Assembly: GCA_024279035.1 (NCBI GenBank) | Contig: JAJRSA010000032.1 | Coordinates: 62,001 to 126,000, forward strand | Direction of reading: 5' to 3' | DNA length: 64,000 nt | Origin: Alphaproteobacteria bacterium | GTDB lineage: Bacteria; Pseudomonadota; Alphaproteobacteria; Micavibrionales; Micavibrionaceae | Shown here: piece after piece, positions 60,395 to 64,000 of the stretch | Layout: every line of letters begins with the position of its first letter | Numbering within the stretch: position 1 is the first letter of the stretch | Notes under the pieces: generated by a model | Told to the model about the DNA's origin: nothing | Databases searched by the model: none | What the model saw: only the letters and a program-made list of their open reading frames with translations | Translations under genes and position numbers: made by a program

Positions 60395-62084
60395 CTATAC
60401 ACAAAAATCATCTCTGGCGCTTCTTGCCCATTTTATCAGTATTTATCCCTTACGGTTTCTTGTTGTCTTGATCGCTTTGTTGATCGCGGGTGTCGTAGAG
60501 ACCATAGGAATAGGGGCGTTATTGCCTCTTTTGAATGTTGTATTGGATATGAGCGGGACGCAAGAGCCTAGCGTTTTGACTCATATTATGGACACTATTT
60601 TTGGTCTTTTGGGGATTGAACAAAACTTCCAAAACTTACTTTTAATCATTGTCGTTACGATATCCCTCAAAGCTTTTGTAATTTTCCAAGCTTTAAAAAT
60701 TGTCTCCTATATTGCTGTTGATATTACCTATGATCTGCGTCAAAAATTCATTGGATCGTTGATGGGCGCAAAATGGAGTTATTATAGTGGGCTAGATATA
60801 GGAGAATCTGCGAATGCGATTGCCACAGAATCTGACTATGCAGGCCAGTTTTGTGCCATTATGGGAAAAACATTGTCTGCGAGTATTCAGGCATGTATTT
60901 ACACCCTTATTGCTTTTTCCGTAGATTGGAAAATTAGTTTAGCCGCGATTGTAATGGGGGCTTTGGCGGCTTTTATCCTCAAATTCATTGTTCGTATGGC
61001 ACGAGATGCAGGGAATGTAATGGCAGAGACCCTAAACAATCTTCTCTCTCGTTTAAATGCCTCTTTGTCAGGAGCAAAACCGATTAAAGCCATGGGGGAA
61101 GAAGGGCGTTATATTGATCTCTTGAAGGCGGATACACTTGATCTTCAAACTGCGCGCAAGAAATTCACGCTTTCTGCGCTTTTACTTAACCTTATTCACG
61201 AACCTCTTTTGGTGCTGTTGATGGCTATAGGTTTGTTTTGGGCATATAATTTTGCTGATTATCCGATGAGTGAGTTGTTTATGATGGCCTTCCTCTTCAA
61301 TCGATTACTTAGCCAAGTCAATATGGTTCAAAATCACTATCAGAAAACCGCTATCTTTGAAGGGGCTGTCAATGGCATTTTAAAGAAGATACAGCTTGCG
61401 ACACAGCAGGTAGAAAAAATGTCAGGGACAGAGATCCCCGTTTTGGACAAAGAGATAAAATTTAAAGATCTCTCACTTGCTTATGGAGAGGATGTCATCT
61501 TACATCAGTTGAGTGAGAAGATCCCTGCGCATAAAATGACAGTTGTGTTTGGTCCCTCGGGATCAGGAAAAAGTACATTATTAGATGCAACCTTGGGGCT
61601 TCTCCCCCCCGATAAAGGACAAATTTATATTGATGATGTGTCGCTTGAGACGTTGGATATTCAAAAATGGCGGCGCATGATTGGCTATGTTCCTCAAGAG
61701 AATTTCCTCTTTAATGAGAGCATTGCAACCAATGTGACATTAGGTGACCAAACAATCAAAGACACAGATATTATAGAGGCGCTTAAGACCGCCAATGCAT
61801 GGGAATTTGTCCAAGAACTAGAGGAAGGAATACACTATAATGTTGGTGAGCGCGGAGGGAAATTATCAGGCGGACAACGCCAACGGATAGCTCTGGCGCG
61901 TGCCTTAGTCCGCAAGCCCTCTCTCCTTATTTTAGATGAAGCGACTAGTGGATTAGATCAAGAAAATGATCAGGCTATTATGAGTGCCCTCAAGGCGATG
62001 CTCCCAGAGATCACAATCATTTTAATCTCTCATGATCCCAAAATTTTAGAGCGCGCTGATTATGTGATTAGACTGGATAAATGA
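60387..62084 (+). CDS. ABC transporter, fused permease and ATPase (glycan or lipid flippase type)
   Basis: A 565-residue half-transporter. Six membrane helices occupy about residues 20-310 (for example RFLVVLIALLIAGVVETIGIG), followed by the ATPase domain with Walker A FGPSGSGKSTLLD, the Q-loop YVPQENFLFN, signature LSGGQRQRIALARAL, Walker B LLILDEATSGLD and the switch His in ISHDP. It acts as a homodimer in the inner membrane and by locus position may move a lipid-linked glycan (PglK/MsbA-like). Overlap with wbqC supports cotranscription. Confidence 0.93.
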   Translation: MSDYTQKSSLALLAHFISIYPLRFLVVLIALLIAGVVETIGIGALLPLLNVVLDMSGTQEPSVLTHIMDTIFGLLGIEQNFQNLLLIIVVTISLKAFVIFQALKIVSYIAVDITYDLRQKFIGSLMGAKWSYYSGLDIGESANAIATESDYAGQFCAIMGKTLSASIQACIYTLIAFSVDWKISLAAIVMGALAAFILKFIVRMARDAGNVMAETLNNLLSRLNASLSGAKPIKAMGEEGRYIDLLKADTLDLQTARKKFTLSALLLNLIHEPLLVLLMAIGLFWAYNFADYPMSELFMMAFLFNRLLSQVNMVQNHYQKTAIFEGAVNGILKKIQLATQQVEKMSGTEIPVLDKEIKFKDLSLAYGEDVILHQLSEKIPAHKMTVVFGPSGSGKSTLLDATLGLLPPDKGQIYIDDVSLETLDIQKWRRMIGYVPQENFLFNESIATNVTLGDQTIKDTDIIEALKTANAWEFVQELEEGIHYNVGERGGKLSGGQRQRIALARALVRKPSLLILDEATSGLDQENDQAIMSALKAMLPEITIILISHDPKILERADYVIRLDK

Positions 62085-62123
62085 TCGTGCTTTTTATCAA
62101 AAATTGGAGATCTTCCACAGGCC

Positions 62124-62191
62124 GTCATCCTGAACTTGTTTCAAGATCTCAGGCTTATATGCATCAGATCCTGAAACAAGTTCAGGATGAC
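62124..62191. repeat. Palindromic interspersed repeat, copy 2
   Basis: The arms GTCATCCTGAACTTGTTTC... and its complement are the same as in copy 1 (20886-20953), with a different 16-base loop. It lies between the ABC transporter and asnB-like genes and ends just before the latter's ribosome site AAGGAGG. Confidence 0.88.
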
Positions 62192-62204
62192 GAAGGAGGC
62201 AAGC

Positions 62205-63866
62205 ATGCGTCCAGCTCTTAATAAAAATTGTCATCAGATGGGTTTTCTCGATGACCCCAAATACAGATGGGAAAAGGATGTTTCACAGACATATACACTT
62301 CATTTCTGGCGTCATAAAGCCTTCAATGTTGGTCTGTCTCAAGATATTACAAAAGCAGAGAGCTTGAATGAGGTCATAAACAGAGTTAAACAACGCCTAA
62401 AAAATAATGTAGAGTATACAAGCGGTGTCTTTGAAAGTGCTGACTATTATGTCGCATGGGTTGATCATATTCGCGCTATGCCTATTTATTATACACTTAA
62501 AGAAGATGCGTTTTACCTCTCAAACAACGCACATATGTTACGAGACAAAGCACAGTTAGATACATTTGATGAAAACGCCGAGCTTGAGTTTGGACTCTCT
62601 GGCTATGTCGTCGGATCAAAAACATTGCTCAAAGATCTCTATACCCTTCAACCCGGTGAGTTTTTAGTGTGGGATAAAAAAGAAAAAGCGCTCCACACGC
62701 ACCATTATTTTGAATATAAACCTGATTTCTCTCAGGAGACCTCTTGGGCGGACAATGAACAAAAGCTAGGCGATATTTTGGATGCTTTGATCCAAAAGAC
62801 AATTCAAAATGCCAACGGAAAAACGATCTGGGTGCCTCTAAGCGCAGGATTAGATTCACGGATATTACTTTGCAAGCTCCACGAGCATGGCTACGAGAAT
62901 ATTCAAACATTCACCTATGGTCCAAAATATAATTTTGAAGCCAAACACGCTAAAAAAATTGCCCACACATTGGATGTCCCATGGCAGATGATAACACTCT
63001 CTTCTAAAACCTTAAAAAATTATTTTGACAGTGATATGCGCAAAGAATTTTGGGCCTATGCAGATGGGTTGAAAACCATTCCTTGTATGAGAGAATTTTC
63101 AGCTATTTATTATCTGTACAAGAATAAGATCGCACAAGCAGGAGATATCTTCCTCAATGGACAATCAGGCGATTATATCACAGGGGGGCATATTCCTGCG
63201 CAGTGGTGTAGTGATACACCTCAAAGCGTAGACGCTTTTATGACCCAACTTATAGAGAAGCATTATGATCTTTGGTTTGATCTCAAAACGCCAAAAAATA
63301 TCATGGATATGAAAGAGAGTATCTTATCTCTCTTGCCTGACTCTGCGCGGACACTTAAAACGGGGCTGGAATGTGCCTATTATAGTGAAATATGGGAGTA
63401 TAAAGGCCGCCAAATCTGTTACGTCGTCAATGGGCAACGTACCTATGAGTTTTTTGGGTATGAATGGGATATGCCCTTGTGGGAAAAGACGTTGGTTGAT
63501 TTCTGTCAGAATTTACCGATCGCTCAAAAGAAAGATCAAGCCCTCTATAAAAAATATCTCAAAACCTACAACTACAAAGGCCTCTTTCCCGAAAAAGAAC
63601 CCTATATATGGCGCTGGCCTCTCCCCATGTTATGGGTTGTCGGTGTGGCACAAATCATTGGAGTTTTAAGGGGAAAAAGAGCCAAAAACATGTTTTATAC
63701 CCGTATGAAATATTATGGGCACTATGCTAATCAATATGTATTTTTTTCTAAAGCTCTTCATATAAAAACCTATAAAAAGTGTAGAAGTGTTGTTTCTCTT
63801 TATATTCCCGTCTGGCAAGCGGAGAATAACCCACATTCAAAATACCTATGCTTTAAATATATGTGA
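62205..63866 (+). CDS. Asparagine synthase-like protein without glutaminase Cys
   Basis: A 553-residue protein whose C-terminal part is an asparagine synthetase domain: WVPLSAGLDSRILLCKL is the ATP pyrophosphatase P-loop, followed by TFTYGPKYNFEAKHAKKIAH and later GQSGDYITGGHIP. The N-terminal 200 residues resemble the Ntn glutaminase half (YYTLKEDAFYLSNNAHML, DLYTLQPGEFLVWD) but lack the Cys at position 2, so glutamine hydrolysis is unlikely. Such proteins occur in exopolysaccharide loci and may amidate a uronic acid. ATG at 62205 follows AAGGAGG; the upstream ATG at 62187 is inside the repeat. Confidence 0.82.
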   Translation: MRPALNKNCHQMGFLDDPKYRWEKDVSQTYTLHFWRHKAFNVGLSQDITKAESLNEVINRVKQRLKNNVEYTSGVFESADYYVAWVDHIRAMPIYYTLKEDAFYLSNNAHMLRDKAQLDTFDENAELEFGLSGYVVGSKTLLKDLYTLQPGEFLVWDKKEKALHTHHYFEYKPDFSQETSWADNEQKLGDILDALIQKTIQNANGKTIWVPLSAGLDSRILLCKLHEHGYENIQTFTYGPKYNFEAKHAKKIAHTLDVPWQMITLSSKTLKNYFDSDMRKEFWAYADGLKTIPCMREFSAIYYLYKNKIAQAGDIFLNGQSGDYITGGHIPAQWCSDTPQSVDAFMTQLIEKHYDLWFDLKTPKNIMDMKESILSLLPDSARTLKTGLECAYYSEIWEYKGRQICYVVNGQRTYEFFGYEWDMPLWEKTLVDFCQNLPIAQKKDQALYKKYLKTYNYKGLFPEKEPYIWRWPLPMLWVVGVAQIIGVLRGKRAKNMFYTRMKYYGHYANQYVFFSKALHIKTYKKCRSVVSLYIPVWQAENNPHSKYLCFKYM

Positions 63867-64000
63867 TCCCATTAAGTTGCGTGATGCAAAGGCATTGCGT
63901 GTATCTATGATCAGGTCAGCCTTTGTAGAGATGTCTTGATAGGGGAGAATGTCGTGGTCAGTGAGAAGAAGCACAAGATCACTTTCTTCTATCGCCTTGT
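63846..64000 (-). CDS. Nucleotide-sugar (UDP-sugar) dehydrogenase, C-terminal part
   Basis: The last 51 residues of a gene running off the right edge: KAIEESDLVLLLTDHDILPY and KADLIIDTRNAFASRN are the conserved end of WbpA/UDP-N-acetyl-hexosamine 6-dehydrogenases. It converges on and overlaps the asnB-like gene by 21 bp. A uronic acid made by this enzyme would be a suitable substrate for amidation. The exact sugar cannot be judged from this fragment. Confidence 0.75.
   Translation of the reverse strand, partial: KAIEESDLVLLLTDHDILPYQDISTKADLIIDTRNAFASRNLMGSHIFKA

Overview
The window comes from an alphaproteobacterium of moderately low GC. The 16S gene has the short alphaproteobacterial V3 region and is followed by tRNA-Ile and tRNA-Ala. 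The division cluster runs murC-murB-ddl-ftsQ-ftsA-ftsZ, FtsZ has a long linker and a DIPAFLRR tail, and DUF2336 and SPOR-type alphaproteobacterial proteins are present. I cannot assign a genus; a deep or Rhodospirillales-like lineage is a guess.

Layout. 1-7 kb: housekeeping genes (SPOR-type protein, dgt, divergent erpA, an MscS channel), an O-antigen ligase/polymerase-like protein, a KdsB-type cytidylyltransferase and a histidine phosphatase. 7-16 kb: the cell-wall and division operon on the minus strand, with a double-length tandem Ddl and two DnaA boxes beside a candidate ftsZ promoter. 16.2-16.6 kb: a decayed sulfotransferase-like gene. 16.6-19.9 kb: a DUF2336 protein facing a two-gene bufferin-like RiPP locus. 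That locus is a small secreted Cys-repeat precursor plus one polypeptide fusing the MNIO (DUF692) enzyme to its DUF2063 partner, behind an ECF-sigma-like promoter. 19.9 kb: mdh. 21-34.7 kb: an almost complete alginate locus in two divergent arms (algD-alg8-alg44-algA-algK-algE-algL leftward; algJ-algX-algF-algI rightward) without algG.

36-63.9 kb: a surface-glycan locus for pseudaminic acid or a relative (pseB, pseC, pseF, pseG, a Pse-associated methylase, pseI, a degenerate pseI paralogue, a NeuD-like acyltransferase). It also holds nucleotide-sugar epimerases, a GT4 transferase, methyltransferases, a WbqC protein, an ABC exporter, an asparagine-synthase-like protein and, at the right edge, a nucleotide-sugar dehydrogenase. 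A whole rRNA operon plus guaB and a GNAT gene sits between pseG and pseI.

How they work together: KdsB, the ligase/polymerase and the Pse locus probably build surface polysaccharide. The alginate genes make, acetylate and export a (possibly unepimerised) polymannuronate under c-di-GMP control through Alg44. The bufferin-like locus probably buffers a metal such as copper. The most unusual items are the fused MNIO-DUF2063 protein with its NSCK-repeat precursor, the tandem Ddl, the pseudoenzyme-like PseI paralogue, the PseG lacking its usual His, and a conserved RNA-like element on both sides of the 23S gene.
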